Positions 1 through 8,850 of a stretch of 64,000 nucleotides of DNA are shown piece after piece. The stretch is from Bradyrhizobium diazoefficiens (GTDB lineage: Bacteria; Pseudomonadota; Alphaproteobacteria; Rhizobiales; Xanthobacteraceae): contig NZ_CP067100.1 in assembly GCF_016616235.1 (NCBI RefSeq), forward strand, positions 868,001-932,000, in the 5' to 3' direction. Both the position numbers and the translations under genes were made by a program. Below the pieces are notes generated by a model. The model saw nothing but the letters and a program-made list of their open reading frames with translations, made no database searches and was not told the origin of the DNA. The stretch's first letter is position 1; every line of letters starts with the position of its first letter.

Positions 1-320
1 GTTGCTCCGACTTGCCAGACCTCGCGCTGTCCGCCGAGCGCATCGACCAGGTCCGCGCTGAGGAAGAAGCCGAGGCAGACGTCGCCAGAGACATGCTCAT
101 GGGTGCAGGTGTATTCCTCGCCCGGCGCGCCGACCAGCATCGCGCCCGCCACCAGCTCGAAGAAACCGGCACGGCAATGGCAGCCAAAACTGCCGGAGCG
201 GACATAGGCGATGGAATGGCCGGTGCGGCACTCCGCAAACGGCGTGTCGTCCGGTCCCGCATCGCAGCGAAACTCGGAGACGGTCATTGAGCGTGTCGTC
301 AGCAGCGTGGTCGCGTCCAT
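1..320 (-). CDS. AraC-family transcriptional regulator, N-terminal part (cut by window start)
   Basis: Reading the minus strand from an ATG at 320 gives an open frame of about 106 codons that runs off the left edge. The peptide begins MDATTLLTTRSMTVSEF and continues with CRTGHSIAYVRSGSFGC and VAGAMLVGAPGEEYTCTHEH, the beta-rich cupin-like sensing domain found before the helix-turn-helix of AraC-type activators. The DNA-binding part would lie outside the window, so the family call rests on the N-terminal pattern only. It starts 9 bp after the stop of the Ogt-like gene on the same strand, so the two are probably co-transcribed. An AraC regulator beside an alkyltransferase resembles a split Ada arrangement, which is inference. 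Confidence 0.7.
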   Translation of the reverse strand, partial: MDATTLLTTRSMTVSEFRCDAGPDDTPFAECRTGHSIAYVRSGSFGCHCRAGFFELVAGAMLVGAPGEEYTCTHEHVSGDVCLGFFLSADLVDALGGQREVWQVGA

Positions 321-329
321 CGCGCCTAT

Positions 330-908
330 TTAGGTAGGCGCACGGGGCGGAGCAACGGGCAGCAGCACGTCGAACAGGGTCTTGCTGGCGATTGGGTGCG
401 CGCCCTCCAGCGCCAGCAGCCGTCGCTTGGAGATCACTCCGCCGTAAGGCGAGAGCCGGTCGGTGTAATTGCCGGCTTCCAGCACCCTGTGGCTGGGCAC
501 GATCAGCATGTAAGGATTTTTGGCGATCGCCTGCGCCAGCGAATGTGCGGCGCCGGAGGCGCCCAGCGCCTTGGCGACCTCGTGATAGGTGCGCGTCTCC
601 CCGCGCGGGATCGTGCAGGCGTACTCATAGACCCGCCGGTTGAAGCCGGGCACCCCGCCGGCGTCGAGGCTGACCTCGGAAAAATCGGGATCGCTGCCTT
701 GCAGCAGGCCCACGATCCCCTCGATCGCCAGCTCCGCGTTCTCGGATGGCCGCTGCTCGCGCGCCTCGGGATGGGTTTGGAAAATCCGGCGGCGGGTGTC
801 GAGCTCCCGCGCCTCCGGCAATTGCACGGCAACGACGCCGGTGCTGCTCCAGATCATGCCGCAACGGCCTATGGCCGTGTCGAATATTGTATAGCCGTGC
901 CCCACCAT
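330..908 (-). CDS. Ogt-like methylated-DNA--protein alkyltransferase homologue, active-site Cys replaced by Ser
   Basis: 192 aa from an ATG at 908 (MVGHGYTIFDTAIGRCG); the open frame extends further upstream, but that part has no family character. The C-terminal half matches the Ogt/AGT fold: FNRRVYEYACTIPRGETRTYHEVAKALG (quoted in two pieces: FNRRVYEYACTIPRGET and RTYHEVAKALG) contains the helix-turn-helix with its arginine finger region. In this family the alkyl-accepting cysteine lies in PCHRV; here the codon is AGC, giving IVPSHRVL. The protein should therefore be unable to transfer an alkyl group to Cys at that site, and may act as an alkyltransferase-like (ATL) lesion sensor. The AraC-type regulator follows 9 bp downstream in the same direction. 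Confidence 0.8.
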   Translation of the reverse strand: MVGHGYTIFDTAIGRCGMIWSSTGVVAVQLPEARELDTRRRIFQTHPEAREQRPSENAELAIEGIVGLLQGSDPDFSEVSLDAGGVPGFNRRVYEYACTIPRGETRTYHEVAKALGASGAAHSLAQAIAKNPYMLIVPSHRVLEAGNYTDRLSPYGGVISKRRLLALEGAHPIASKTLFDVLLPVAPPRAPT

Positions 909-1074
909 GCACACGCCCCACTCAGTGCACGTCTCTCCCCAGACACGAGGATCATAACACTGCCACAATCCGGCGCACCTGGAATCTTGCCAAAACGTTA
1001 AGAAGCATCCGCGCGCCAAACCGCTTGGCGGGGCGCGCCGTCTCGGCTAATCAGGACAGGCGCAAGGCGCATAA

Positions 1075-1148
1075 GCGGGCGTAGTTCAATGGTAGAACGG
1101 CAGCTTCCCAAGCTGCATACGAGGGTTCGATTCCCTTCGCCCGCTCCA
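1075..1148 (+). tRNA. tRNA-Gly (anticodon CCC)
   Basis: The acceptor arm GCGGGCG at 1075-1081 pairs with CGCCCGC at 1138-1144. The D arm is TAGTTCAATGGTAGAAC, the anticodon stem GCAGC/GCTGC encloses loop TTCCCAA, and the T loop carries GGTTCGATTCC. The central loop triplet is CCC, so it reads GGG glycine codons. U discriminator at 1145 and an encoded CCA at 1146-1148. The gene stands alone between the divergent ogt-like and XRE genes. Confidence 0.97.
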
Positions 1149-1323
1149 AGCTTTCGCAATTGCATGTCCATTTGGTCTGACTGTCCAAAGCGCGCGCTCG
1201 CGCGCCGCCCGAAGATTCCAATACATTAGCTCCTCGCTTCCGGCACGCGCCGTTTCCCCGGCTTAAGCTCCGCCCGCCCGCCGGATGCGGTCCTCCTGTC
1301 GGGCAATGTTCGGATCAGAGACC

Positions 1324-1905
1324 ATGAACCAGCAGAAACTCGACCGCGCGATCGGTCGCCGCTTGAAGACGCTGAGGACGCAAGGCGGCATGACCTTGAA
1401 CGAGCTGGCAGCGCGATCCGGCGTCAGCCGGGCCATGATCGGGCGGGTGGAGCGGGCGCAGAGCAGCGCGACCGCCGCGCTGCTCGGCAAGCTCTGCGCC
1501 GCGCTCGACGTGTCGCTGAGCGACGTCGTCGCGCTCGCGGAGAAGCCGCCGGAGCGCTTGATGCGGCTGGCCGACCAGCCGCATTGGCGTGATCCCGACA
1601 GCGGCTACCGGCGGCGTCATGCCTCGCCGCCGGATGCAGCGAGCGGCATCGAGATCATCGTCGTCGACCTGCCGGCCGGCGCGCGCGTCTCCTACAGCCC
1701 CTGGGGCCGCAATGCCTTCACCCAGCAGCTCCTGATGCTGGAGGGGGCGGTCTGCGTGTATATCGACGCCAAGACGGTGCGCCTGCGCGACGGCGACTGT
1801 CTCGACTTCGACGTCATGCGCGCCGTGACGTTCGAGAACGAAACCAAGCAGGATGCACGCTACGTCATCATCACGCGGCGCGGCACGTCTTATGGGAAAA
1901 TGTGA
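1324..1905 (+). CDS. XRE-family regulator with C-terminal cupin domain
   Basis: 193 aa; the ATG at 1324 (MNQQKLDRAIGRRL) is preferred because the helix-turn-helix begins directly after it. Residues about 8-65 form an XRE DNA-binding domain (TLNELAARSGVSRAMIGRVE), and residues about 110-190 a small cupin with a GDCLDFD stretch. Such HutD/SutR-like fusions usually repress or activate a neighbouring metabolic or acetyltransferase gene by sensing a small ligand. Its TGA overlaps the ATG of the next acetyltransferase by one base (TGATG), so the two are translationally coupled, and the regulator probably controls this three-gene unit (inference). Confidence 0.85.
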   Translation: MNQQKLDRAIGRRLKTLRTQGGMTLNELAARSGVSRAMIGRVERAQSSATAALLGKLCAALDVSLSDVVALAEKPPERLMRLADQPHWRDPDSGYRRRHASPPDAASGIEIIVVDLPAGARVSYSPWGRNAFTQQLLMLEGAVCVYIDAKTVRLRDGDCLDFDVMRAVTFENETKQDARYVIITRRGTSYGKM

Positions 1906-2417
1906 TGTCGCTGATCGTGCGGGACGCAACACTGGAGGATGCCGCCGACATTCTCGCCATCTACAACTACGCCGCGCTCAACACCACGGCGGTCTGGACC
2001 GACGGTCCGGCCGACCTCGCCTCGCGGCGCGCCTGGATCGACGCGCGGCGGGAGGCCGGCTATCCGGTGCTGGTCGCGATGAAGGGCAGCCATGCCGTCG
2101 GCTTTGCCTCGTTCGGTGATTTCCGTCCGTTCCGCGGCTATCGCCACACGGTGGAGAACTCGGTCTATGTCGACGAGCGGCATCATCGGCTCGGCATCGG
2201 CCGCAGCCTCGTTGCCGCGCTGATCGAACGCGCCACCGCGATGAACAAGCACGCGATGATCGCCGGCATCGATGCCGCCAACGCCGCCTCGATCGCCTTG
2301 CATGCCTCGCTCGGCTTCGCCGAGGTCGCCCGCATGCCGGAGGTCGGCTGCAAGTTCGGCCGCTGGCTCGATCTCGTCTTCATGCAGAAGCAGCTCGCAA
2401 GTGGTGTGAGGCCGTGA
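1905..2417 (+). CDS. GNAT N-acetyltransferase, phosphinothricin-acetyltransferase-like
   Basis: 170 aa from ATG 1905 (a GTG at 1902 is also possible). The sequence has the order typical of Pat/MnaT-type GNAT enzymes: RDATLEDAADILAIYNYA, then NSVYVDERHHRLGIGRSL with the acetyl-CoA pyrophosphate loop (R-x-x-G-I-G-R), then AGIDAANAASIALHASLGF near the C-terminus. Such enzymes acetylate an amino group of small molecules, for example methionine sulfoximine or phosphinothricin; the actual substrate is not shown by the sequence. It is coupled to the upstream XRE-cupin gene (TGATG) and to the downstream GNAT gene (GTGA overlap). Confidence 0.88.
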   Translation: MSLIVRDATLEDAADILAIYNYAALNTTAVWTDGPADLASRRAWIDARREAGYPVLVAMKGSHAVGFASFGDFRPFRGYRHTVENSVYVDERHHRLGIGRSLVAALIERATAMNKHAMIAGIDAANAASIALHASLGFAEVARMPEVGCKFGRWLDLVFMQKQLASGVRP

Positions 2418-2884
2418 CGATGCAGATCCGCACCGGCGACACCTACGATCCGCGCGTGATCGCGCTGCTCGACCATCACGTCGCGGCCGCGCGGGCGCAG
2501 ACCGCGCCGGGCAGCGCCCATGCGCTCGACCTGGCCGGCCTTCGCGCCAGCGACGTCGCGTTCTGGACCGGCTGGGACGGCGAGACGCTGGTCGCCACCG
2601 GCGCGCTGAAGACGCTGTCGGCCGACCATGGCGAGGTGAAGTCGATGCACACGCTGCAAACCGCGCGGCGGCGCGGCTTTGGCGGCCAGATGCTCCGCCA
2701 AATCATTGCGGAGGGGCGCGCGCGGGGCATGACGCGGCTCAGTCTCGAGACCGGGTCGTGGGATTATTTCAAGCCCGCGCTGGCACTCTACCAAGCCCAC
2801 GGCTTCGTCCTCTGCGGCCCGTTCCAAGCCTATGTCGAGGATCGCAATAGCCTGTTCCTGACGCTCGATTTGACCGGCCGCTGA
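2414..2884 (+). CDS. GNAT-family N-acetyltransferase
   Basis: 156 aa from GTG 2414, overlapping the preceding stop by four bases (GTGA); an internal ATG at 2420 is the alternative start. The fold is GNAT: FWTGWDGETLVATGALK for the central strands, TARRRGFGGQMLRQII for the acetyl-CoA loop, and a C-terminal LALYQAHGFVLCGPF. It resembles the YsnE/PsiE-like group of putative acetyltransferases, which have no firmly assigned substrate. As third gene of the coupled XRE-GNAT-GNAT unit it is probably under the same control. Confidence 0.87.
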   Translation: MTMQIRTGDTYDPRVIALLDHHVAAARAQTAPGSAHALDLAGLRASDVAFWTGWDGETLVATGALKTLSADHGEVKSMHTLQTARRRGFGGQMLRQIIAEGRARGMTRLSLETGSWDYFKPALALYQAHGFVLCGPFQAYVEDRNSLFLTLDLTGR

Positions 2885-2983
2885 GCCTGCCGACGGCAGC
2901 GCGGGCGCGACTGCGCTCAAAAAGCCGCGCTTGCCCCTCAAAATGAGTTGCGCACCTCAAACCGCCTCTGCTAGCCTTCAGCC

Positions 2984-4033
2984 ATGGCAGAGGACACCGA
3001 TACTCTTACCGCGGCCGCGCTGACGCTGAAGGACATCGCCCGGCAGGCGGGCGTCAGCCTGGCGACGGTGGACCGGGTCCTGCACAACCGCCCGGGGGTG
3101 CGGCCGGATACGGTCCGGCGCGTCAGGGAAGCGATCGAACGCAATCAGTTCCAGCCACATGTGGCGGCCGCCGAGCTCGCCCGCGGCCGCGTCCGCCGCT
3201 TCGCGTTCGTGATGCCGTCAGGGCCGAACCCGTTCATGCAGCAGATCGAGGCCTATCTCGGCGAGATGTCGGCCTGGCTCTCGGCGCGTCGCCTCGGCGT
3301 CGAGCTGGTCGCGACCGACGTGTTCGACGCTTCGGTGCTGGCTGCCTCGCTGGAGGCGCTGTCGGGCGACTATGACGGCGTCGCGGTGGTGGCGCTGGAT
3401 CATCCCGGCGTCCGTGCCGCGATCAATGATCTCGTCGATGCCGGCACCAGTGTGGTCACGCTGGTCTCCGATGTGCCGTCCTCGCGCCGCCACCACTATA
3501 TCGGTATCGACAACATTGCGGCCGGTCGCACCGCCGGCGCGCTGGTCGGGCGGCTGGCCGGCGGCCGGTCCGGGAAGGTCGCGATCGTCGCGGGATCGCA
3601 GGGCCTGCGCGACCACGCCGAGCGCATTTTTGGCTTCAATCAGGTGATGGCCTCCGAGTTTCCGCAGCTCAGCCTGCTGCCCGTGTTGGAAGGACGCGAC
3701 GAGGACGCGCGGTCGGAGCAACTCCTGGCGCGACTGTTGGGCAGGCATGCTGACATTGTCGGCCTTTATAACGTCGGTGCCGGCACACAGGGCGTCGCCA
3801 AAGCGTTGAGCGAGGCCAGCCGCGACAAGGTCGTGTTCGTCGGGCACGACGTCACCGCGTTGACGCGCCGGCTGCTGCTCCAGGGGGTGATGGATGCCGC
3901 GATCTCGCAGAATCCGGGCCACGAGGCGCGCGCCGCCGTGCGCGTGCTGCTCGCACTCGCCCGTGGCGAGCCGATCCTGCGCGAACAGGAGAAGATCAGG
4001 ATCGACATCGTGATGCGGGACAATCTGCCGTAG
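2984..4033 (+). CDS. LacI-family sugar-responsive transcriptional regulator
   Basis: 349 aa. Residues about 13-65 hold the LacI helix-turn-helix and hinge (LKDIARQAGVSLATVDRVLH, then NRPGVRPDTV). Residues about 70-345 form a periplasmic-binding-protein-like effector domain (FAFVMPSGPNPFMQQIEAYL; IGIDNIAAGRTAGALVGRLAG). The domain type is that of regulators answering pentoses or inositol. It sits directly upstream of xylB-xylA and an ABC sugar transporter on the same strand, 80 bp before xylB, so it most likely controls that cluster. I could not identify its operator by eye. Confidence 0.9.
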   Translation: MAEDTDTLTAAALTLKDIARQAGVSLATVDRVLHNRPGVRPDTVRRVREAIERNQFQPHVAAAELARGRVRRFAFVMPSGPNPFMQQIEAYLGEMSAWLSARRLGVELVATDVFDASVLAASLEALSGDYDGVAVVALDHPGVRAAINDLVDAGTSVVTLVSDVPSSRRHHYIGIDNIAAGRTAGALVGRLAGGRSGKVAIVAGSQGLRDHAERIFGFNQVMASEFPQLSLLPVLEGRDEDARSEQLLARLLGRHADIVGLYNVGAGTQGVAKALSEASRDKVVFVGHDVTALTRRLLLQGVMDAAISQNPGHEARAAVRVLLALARGEPILREQEKIRIDIVMRDNLP

Positions 4034-4113
4034 CGGCGGCGCGACTTTGGACGGCCTGTGGCGAAAGGGCGAAGTTTGAACTCGCGCACGCCACCGGAAA
4101 CAGGGAGGATGGC

Positions 4114-5568
4114 GTGTATCTCGGACTAGACATCGGCACGTCCGGTGTGAAGGCAGTGCTCGTGAACGAAGCCGGCGCGATTGTCGCGACGGCGGCGCGC
4201 GAGCTCGCGCTGTCGCATCCGGCGCCGCTGTGGTCCGAGCAGGACCCCGATTCCTGGGTCGGCGCGACAACCGGCGCCGTCGATGATCTCGCGAGCCATC
4301 ATCCGCGCGAGGTCGCGCGGGTAGCCGGCATCGGCTTGTCCGGCCAGATGCATGGCGCGACGCTGCTGGGCGAGAACGGCCGTCCGCTGCGACCCGCGAT
4401 CCTCTGGAACGATGGCCGCTCGCAGGCCGAATGTGGCGAGCTGGAGCGGCGTTGTCCGTCCCTGCACGCTCTTGCCGGCAATCTGGCCATGCCCGGCTTC
4501 ACTGCGCCAAAGCTGCTCTGGGTGGCGCGGCACGAGCCCCACGTTTTCGAACGCGTGGCAACGGTCCTGCTGCCGAAGGCCTATGTCCGCTATCGCCTCA
4601 CCGGCGAGATGGTCGAGGACATGTCGGACGCCGCCGGCACGCTGTGGCTCGATGTCGGCCAGCGCTGCTGGTCGGAAGCGCTGCTGCATGCCACCGGGCT
4701 CGATCTTCGCCACATGCCGCGCCTCGTTGAAGGCAGCGACATCAGCGCGGTGCTTGCGCCGGAATACGCGCAGCGCTGGGGCATGGCAAAGAATGTGGTG
4801 GTCGCCGGCGGTGCCGGCGATAACGCTGCGAGTGCGATCGGGCTCGGGGCGATCGCGCCCGGCGATGCGTTCCTGTCGCTCGGCACGTCTGGCGTGGTGT
4901 TCCGCGTCACCGATCGCTTCGCACCGGCGCCGGCCTCGGCCGTTCATGCCTTCTGCCATGCCGTGCCTGGCCTCTGGCACCAGATGGGCGTGATGCTGTC
5001 GGCGGCCGCCTCGCTCGCCTGGCTCGCGGGCGTGATGGAGACACCGGCCGCCGCCCTGCTGGCGCCGCTCGGCGAGCGCGTCGATGGGCCGAGCCCGATT
5101 AAATTCCTGCCCTATCTCGACGGCGAGCGCACGCCGCATAACGACGCTGCCGCGAGCGGCGCCTTCGTCGGCCTGCGCGGTGCGACTGGCCGGAGTCAGA
5201 TCGTGCAGGCCGTGCTCGAAGGCGTTGCCTTTGCCGCGCGCGATAATCTGGCGGCGCTGAGCGCCGCGAGCGGACCAGTCTTAGAGGTCGATCTCGTCGG
5301 CGGCGGCTCGCGCTCGCCGCTCTGGGCGCAGATCTGCGCCGACGTGCTCGGCATTGCCATCCACCGCGTCGAGGAGGGCGAGGTCGGGGCCGCGCTCGGC
5401 GCCGCACGGCTCGGCCGGCTTGCCGCCACCGGCGAGGATGCGGCGCAGGTCTGCACCCCTCCACGACGGCTCGCAAGTTTCGCGCCGCGCGCTTCCGTCG
5501 CTGCCGCCTATGACGATGCCTATCGCCGATGGCGCGAGCTTTATCCCGCGTTGAAGGAGACGACTTAA
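4114..5568 (+). CDS. xylB: xylulokinase
   Basis: 484 aa, FGGY carbohydrate-kinase family, phosphorylating D-xylulose to D-xylulose 5-phosphate. The GTG start at 4114 is supported by AGGGAGG about 6 bases upstream. N-terminal phosphate-binding motif DIGTSGVKAVLVNE, substrate region GIGLSGQMHGATLL with ILWNDGR, and C-terminal ATP site VGGGSRSPLWAQICADVL are all present, and length fits the family. The stop codon abuts the GTG of xylA, so the two are translated together. This gives the second step of the isomerase pathway of xylose use. Confidence 0.93.
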   Translation: MYLGLDIGTSGVKAVLVNEAGAIVATAARELALSHPAPLWSEQDPDSWVGATTGAVDDLASHHPREVARVAGIGLSGQMHGATLLGENGRPLRPAILWNDGRSQAECGELERRCPSLHALAGNLAMPGFTAPKLLWVARHEPHVFERVATVLLPKAYVRYRLTGEMVEDMSDAAGTLWLDVGQRCWSEALLHATGLDLRHMPRLVEGSDISAVLAPEYAQRWGMAKNVVVAGGAGDNAASAIGLGAIAPGDAFLSLGTSGVVFRVTDRFAPAPASAVHAFCHAVPGLWHQMGVMLSAAASLAWLAGVMETPAAALLAPLGERVDGPSPIKFLPYLDGERTPHNDAAASGAFVGLRGATGRSQIVQAVLEGVAFAARDNLAALSAASGPVLEVDLVGGGSRSPLWAQICADVLGIAIHRVEEGEVGAALGAARLGRLAATGEDAAQVCTPPRRLASFAPRASVAAAYDDAYRRWRELYPALKETT

Positions 5569-6903
5569 GTGAACGCGCCAGCCAAATTCTTCGATGTCAG
5601 CGCACCCGTCGCCTTTGCCGGCAAGGACGCCGGCAAGAACGCCGGCGAGGCGCCCGCCTTCCGCTGGTACGACAAGGACCGAATGGTCCACGGCCGCAGG
5701 CTCGAGGATCATCTTCGTTTTGCAGTCTGCTACTGGCATTCATTGTGCTGGCCGGGCGGCGATCCCTTCGGCGGCGAGACGTTTTTGCGACCCTGGCACC
5801 ACGGCACTGATCCGATGGCGCTGGCGCGCGCCAAGGCCGATGTCGCGTTCGAGCTGTTTCGCCTGCTCGACGTGCCATTCTTCACTTTCCACGACGTCGA
5901 CGCCGCGCCGGAGGGCGCCTCGCTCGCCGAGTCCGTGGCCAATCTCAACGCCATCGCCGATCTGTTCGAACAGAAGATGGCCTCGGCCAAAGTCCGCCTG
6001 CTCTGGGGCACCGCGAACCTGTTCACGCATCGCCGCTACATGGCGGGCGCCGCGACCAATCCCGACCCTGACATCTTCACCTATGCCGCCGGCCAGGTCC
6101 GCGCCGCGCTGGAGGTGACGCACCGGCTCGGCGGCCAGAACTATGTGCTGTGGGGCGGGCGCGAGGGCTATGAGACGCTGCTCAACACCGATCTCAAGCG
6201 CGAGCTCGACCAGCTCGGCCGCTTCGTCTCGCTGGTCGTCGAGCACAAGCACAAGATCGGCTTCAAGGGGCCGATCCTGATCGAGCCGAAGCCGAAGGAG
6301 CCGACCAAGCATCAATATGATTTCGACGTCGCCACCTGCTACGGTTTCCTCGCGCGCTATGACCTGCTCGAGGACGTCAAGCTCAACATCGAGCAGAACC
6401 ACGCCATCCTCGCCGGCCACTCCTTCCATCACGAGGTTGCGCTCGCCGACGCGCTCGGCGTGTTCGGCTCGCTCGACATCAACCGCGGCGACGATCTGCT
6501 CGGCTGGGACACCGACCAGTTCGCGATGAACGTGCCGGAGCTGGCGCTCGTGTTTCACGAGATCCTGAACCGCGGCGGCTTCACCTCGGGCGGGCTCAAT
6601 TTCGACGCCAAGATCCGCCGCCAATCGATCGACCCTGATGACCTCATTCACGCCCATGTCGGCTCGATGGATGCCTGCGCGCGCGCCTTCCTCGCCGCCG
6701 CCGATATGCTCGATGCCGGCGCGCTCAATGCGCCGCTTGCGAAGCGCTACGAGGGATGGGCCGCGCCCGAGGGCCGCGCCATTCTCGGCGGGCAGCGTTC
6801 GCTCGCCGATCTCGCCGATCGTGCGCTCGCTCCAGGCTTCGATCCGCAGCCGCGCTCGGGCCGGCAGGAATATCTGGAATCCCTGGTCAACCGCTATGTC
6901 TGA
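5569..6903 (+). CDS. xylA: xylose isomerase
   Basis: 444 aa, cytoplasmic, interconverts D-xylose and D-xylulose with two divalent metals. GTG start immediately after the xylB stop. Signature regions are visible: [13 protein letters not shown] (catalytic His with Asp), [17 protein letters not shown], the metal-site stretch [17 protein letters not shown], then [17 protein letters not shown] and [17 protein letters not shown]. Length and motif order match class II xylose isomerases. With xylB it makes a complete route to xylulose 5-phosphate. Confidence 0.96.
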   Translation: MNAPAKFFDVSAPVAFAGKDAGKNAGEAPAFRWYDKDRMVHGRRLEDHLRFAVCYWHSLCWPGGDPFGGETFLRPWHHGTDPMALARAKADVAFELFRLLDVPFFTFHDVDAAPEGASLAESVANLNAIADLFEQKMASAKVRLLWGTANLFTHRRYMAGAATNPDPDIFTYAAGQVRAALEVTHRLGGQNYVLWGGREGYETLLNTDLKRELDQLGRFVSLVVEHKHKIGFKGPILIEPKPKEPTKHQYDFDVATCYGFLARYDLLEDVKLNIEQNHAILAGHSFHHEVALADALGVFGSLDINRGDDLLGWDTDQFAMNVPELALVFHEILNRGGFTSGGLNFDAKIRRQSIDPDDLIHAHVGSMDACARAFLAAADMLDAGALNAPLAKRYEGWAAPEGRAILGGQRSLADLADRALAPGFDPQPRSGRQEYLESLVNRYV

Positions 6904-6915
6904 GAAAGGCCGCCG

Positions 6916-7674
6916 ATGACAAGTGACGGAGCAACACCCGTCCTCGAACTGACCGGCGTCGGCAAAGAGTTCGGCGCGATCCGCGCGTTGCATGACGTCG
7001 ACCTGCAGGTCCTCCCGGGCGAAGTGGTCGGCCTGATGGGCGACAACGGCGCGGGCAAGTCGACGCTGGTCAAGATCATCGCCGGCAATTTCCGTCCCAC
7101 TCATGGCGAGATCCGGTTTGCCGGCAGCGCGGTCCATTTCACCCGCCCGGTCGATGCCCGCGCCGTCGGGATCGAGGTCGTCTATCAGGATCTTGCGTTG
7201 GCCGACAATCTGACGGCCGCGGCCAATGTGTTCCTCGGCCGCGAGCTGAAACGCAGGTTCGGTCCAATCGCCTTGCTCGACCACAAGGCGATGGCGGCCC
7301 GCGCGCTGGAGCTGTTCGGCGAGCTGCGCTCGGAGACACGCCCGGACGATCTCGTCAAGCAGATGTCCGGCGGCCAGCGCCAGGCGGTCGCGATCGCGCG
7401 GACGCGGCTTTCCAATGCGCGGCTGGTGATGATGGACGAGCCGACCGCGGCAATCTCGGTGCGCCAGGTCGAGCAGGTGCTCGGCCTAATCCATCGGCTG
7501 AAGGAGCAGGGCGTCGCGGTGATGCTGATCTCGCACCGCATGCCCGACGTGTTCGCGGTGTGCGACCGTGTCGTCGTGATGCGCCGCGGCGAGAAGCGGG
7601 CCGACAAGCCGATCCACCAGACCTCGCCCGAGGAAGTCACGGCCCTCATCACTGGCGCGAAGGAGGCGGCGTGA
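6916..7674 (+). CDS. sugar ABC transporter ATP-binding protein (single nucleotide-binding domain)
   Basis: 252 aa. Walker A GDNGAGKST at about residues 38-46, signature MSGGQRQAVAIAR, Walker B LVMMDEPTAAIS, and a downstream ISHRMPD switch histidine. Most pentose importers of this class (XylG, RbsA, AraG) carry two fused ATPase domains near 500 aa; this one has a single domain, like FrcA of the rhizobial fructose/mannose/ribose importer. The stop overlaps the permease start (TGATG). Confidence 0.92.
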   Translation: MTSDGATPVLELTGVGKEFGAIRALHDVDLQVLPGEVVGLMGDNGAGKSTLVKIIAGNFRPTHGEIRFAGSAVHFTRPVDARAVGIEVVYQDLALADNLTAAANVFLGRELKRRFGPIALLDHKAMAARALELFGELRSETRPDDLVKQMSGGQRQAVAIARTRLSNARLVMMDEPTAAISVRQVEQVLGLIHRLKEQGVAVMLISHRMPDVFAVCDRVVVMRRGEKRADKPIHQTSPEEVTALITGAKEAA

Positions 7675-8756
7675 TGGCCATGCCCCTGGAAAGTCCGATC
7701 ACCTTCTCCAATGTCGGCAAGATCAGATGGTGGCAGCGTGGCATCTTCGCCTCGCAGACCGGCTACGTGCTGCTCGCGCTGGTGGTCCTGCTGGTGATCA
7801 TGCATTTCGCCAGCCCGTATTTCTTCACGGAAGGCAACATGCAGAACGTGGCGAAGAATTTCTCCTTCATCGCCATCGCCACCCTCGGCGTCACCTTCGT
7901 GATCATCACCGGCGGAATCGACCTGTCGGTCGGCTCGATGATGTGCTTCTCGGCCATGATCACCTCGATGGTCATGACCGAGCTGTCGACGCCCGGCGGC
8001 CTCGGCGCCTCGCTGTTCGTGCATATGGCCGCCGACGGCAAGACCGTGCTGGCCAATGTCCCCGGCCTGATCCTGCTGGTCTCCATCGTCGCAGGCCTCG
8101 GTGTCGCGCTGATTGGTGGCCTCGTTAACGGCTTCTGCATCGCTGTGCTCGGCCTGTCGCCCTTCGTCACCACGCTCGGCATGCTCTCGATCGTGCGCGG
8201 GCTCGGCTATGTCGTCTCCAATGGCCGCGGCAGTTTCCCGGGCGGACCGGACGCCGACTATTTCTATGCGCTCACCTCGGGCGACGTGCTCGGCGTGCCC
8301 GTGCCGTTCATCTATCTCGTGATCCTGGCACTGGCGATGGCGGTGGTGCTGCATCACACCTCGTTCGGTCGTCACGTCTTCGCGCTCGGCGGTAACGAGA
8401 AGGCGGCCGAGCTCACCGGCATCCCCGTGGTGCGGGTGAAGATCGAGGTCTACGTGATCTGCGCGCTCGCCGCGGGCCTGCAGGGCATCATCATCTCCGG
8501 CTGGCTCGGATCGGCGCCCGCCAACATGGCGACCTCCTACGAGCTCAATGTGATTGCGGCCGCCGTGATCGGCGGCGCGAACCTCGCCGGTGGCATCGGC
8601 GGTCCGCTCGGGGCCATCGTCGGCTGTGTGCTGCTCGAGGTGATCCGCAACGGCCTCGTGCTGGCGCAGGTCAGCTCCTACTGGCAGCAGGCGTTGGTGG
8701 GCGTGATCATCATCCTGGCGGTGCTGGTCGACCGCATCCGTTCGCGGACGATCTGA
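7674..8756 (+). CDS. sugar ABC transporter permease (RbsC/XylH/FrcC type)
   Basis: 360 aa from the ATG at 7674 that overlaps the ATPase stop by one base. About ten hydrophobic segments are apparent, including YVLLALVVLLVIMHFASPYF near the N-terminus and a C-terminal VGVIIILAVLVDRIR. The motif ATLGVTFVIITGGIDLSVGS is characteristic of BPD_transp_2 permeases of CUT2 sugar importers, as is LGGNEKAAELTGIPV. It should form a homodimer in the inner membrane with the ATPase at 6916 and receive sugar from the binding protein at 8851. Confidence 0.94.
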   Translation: MAMPLESPITFSNVGKIRWWQRGIFASQTGYVLLALVVLLVIMHFASPYFFTEGNMQNVAKNFSFIAIATLGVTFVIITGGIDLSVGSMMCFSAMITSMVMTELSTPGGLGASLFVHMAADGKTVLANVPGLILLVSIVAGLGVALIGGLVNGFCIAVLGLSPFVTTLGMLSIVRGLGYVVSNGRGSFPGGPDADYFYALTSGDVLGVPVPFIYLVILALAMAVVLHHTSFGRHVFALGGNEKAAELTGIPVVRVKIEVYVICALAAGLQGIIISGWLGSAPANMATSYELNVIAAAVIGGANLAGGIGGPLGAIVGCVLLEVIRNGLVLAQVSSYWQQALVGVIIILAVLVDRIRSRTI

Positions 8757-8850
8757 CGTGACGTCATCTCGGGAAGACAACGAAAATGTGGCCTGTCCGC
8801 TTCCCGGGCACTTTCGAGAGGATGGGCACCAAACAAGGGTGGAGGAGACA

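Noticed and set aside
12..290. Open plus-strand frame at the left edge
   Set aside because: The minus-strand frame there encodes a recognisable AraC-type sensing domain; the plus frame has biased, shadow-like composition.
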